A stretch of DNA of 23,460 nt from Rhodosalinus sp046542825 (lineage in GTDB: Bacteria > Pseudomonadota > Alphaproteobacteria > Rhodobacterales > Rhodobacteraceae). Positions 23,148-23,460 of the stretch are shown piece after piece. The notes under the pieces were generated by a model. The model was not told where the DNA came from and did not search any database. It was given only the letters and a program-made list of their open reading frames with translations. The DNA lies in contig NZ_JBKHAQ010000039.1 in NCBI RefSeq assembly GCF_046542825.1, positions 1 through 23,460 on the forward strand, in the 5' to 3' direction. The translations under genes and the position numbers were made by a program. Every line of letters begins with the position of its first letter. Positions within the stretch are counted from its first letter, which is position 1.

Positions 23148-23162
23148 TTAGCCCTCCGTTAG
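23148..23162. promoter_or_regulatory. TTAG-N7-TTAG motif upstream of flagellin
   Basis: Two TTAG half-sites with 7-bp spacing lie 150 bp before the flagellin start. The spacing matches the TTAC-N7-TTAC motifs near dnaA and fliK. A clear sigma-28 or sigma-54 promoter was not seen in 23107-23311. Confidence 0.3.
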
Positions 23163-23311
23163 GACCTCGGGCGCAACGTTGTGACGGCATCCAGGCGATG
23201 GCGTGGCAGGGGCACCCGGGCCACAACGGTCAGAAAGACGTCCCCAATGCCGGGGCAGCCCGGCTCAACGACGCGGCCGAACACGCCGCACAGGAAAGGA
23301 CCAGAGAACCC

Positions 23312-23460
23312 ATGTCCAGCATTCTGACCAACAACAGCGCGATGGTCGCGCTGCAGACCCTGAAATCCGTCAATGGCAACCTCGCCAAGACGCAGTCCGA
23401 AATCTCGACCGGCAAGTCCGTGGCCAGCGCCAAGGACAACTCGGCCGTCTGGGCGATCTC
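23312..23460 (+). CDS. Flagellin, N-terminal part (runs off window)
   Basis: Only the first 49 residues are in the window, starting MSSILTNNSAMVALQTLKSV and continuing NGNLAKTQSEISTGKSVASA and KDNSAVWAIS. This is the conserved D0/D1 start of bacterial flagellin, which forms the inner tube of the filament and is exported by the flagellar type III system. A purine-rich AGGAAAGGA with GAGAA closer in precedes the ATG at 23312. The 205-bp gap before it suggests its own promoter. The remainder and the usual followers (flaF, flbT) would lie to the right. Confidence 0.93.
   Translation, partial: MSSILTNNSAMVALQTLKSVNGNLAKTQSEISTGKSVASAKDNSAVWAI

Noticed and set aside
1..23460. CRISPR array, tRNA or rRNA genes
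   Set aside because: No regularly spaced repeats and no cloverleaf or rRNA-like sequence were seen in either strand.

Overview
The window looks like chromosomal DNA of a GC-rich alphaproteobacterium, most likely a member of the Rhodobacteraceae/Rhodobacterales. The evidence is the block ubiB-ubiE-mutM-echA-rpsT-dnaA-dnaN, the flagellar set fliK/flgD with a CheL/FlgJ-like rod-binding protein, FlgN and flagellin, the Roseobacter-style flagellin N-terminus, and GANTC sites near dnaA. No rRNA, tRNA or CRISPR array was seen.

Layout. (1) 1-1115: transposon scrap. It holds the N-terminal part of an IS110 transposase, disturbed by an inverted repeat, and an IS1595-type remnant. (2) 1116-3432: an intact membrane pair on the minus strand, an NfeD/ClpP-class protease followed by a slipin (SPFH) partner. 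(3) 3433-5096: a second scrap zone. An internally deleted IS1595 remnant, an internal piece of a FadE-type acyl-CoA dehydrogenase and the 3' end of an IS66 transposase are joined end to end. (4) 5097-11018: a catabolic and uptake locus. An amidase and an XRE-cupin regulator are divergent from a TRAP transporter (dctM-dctP-dctQ order) and a mu-crystallin/ketimine-reductase-like enzyme. Two related palindromes lie in the divergent promoter. (5) 11019-11771: an IS110 C-terminal remnant next to dnaN, on the side where recF is usually found. (6) 11772-19450: the housekeeping block dnaN, dnaA, rpsT, echA, mutM (minus) and ubiE, ubiB (plus). (7) 19451-23460: a small secreted protein, then flgD and fliK (minus) divergent from cheL/flgJ-like, flgN and the start of a flagellin gene that runs off the window.

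How it fits together. Regions 2, 6 and 7 are ordinary core genome. Region 4 reads as one inducible module: the TRAP system imports a small, probably carboxylated nitrogen compound, the amidase hydrolyses an amide bond, the dehydrogenase-like enzyme reduces an imine or related product, and the XRE-cupin protein senses the ligand and acts at the twin palindromes. The substrate is not known.

I found no clear undescribed defence or mobile system. The most informative less-obvious signals are the paired operators at 7159-7202, the GANTC and TTAC-N7-TTAC cluster upstream of dnaA with similar motifs before two flagellar units, and the architecture of the transposon remnants.
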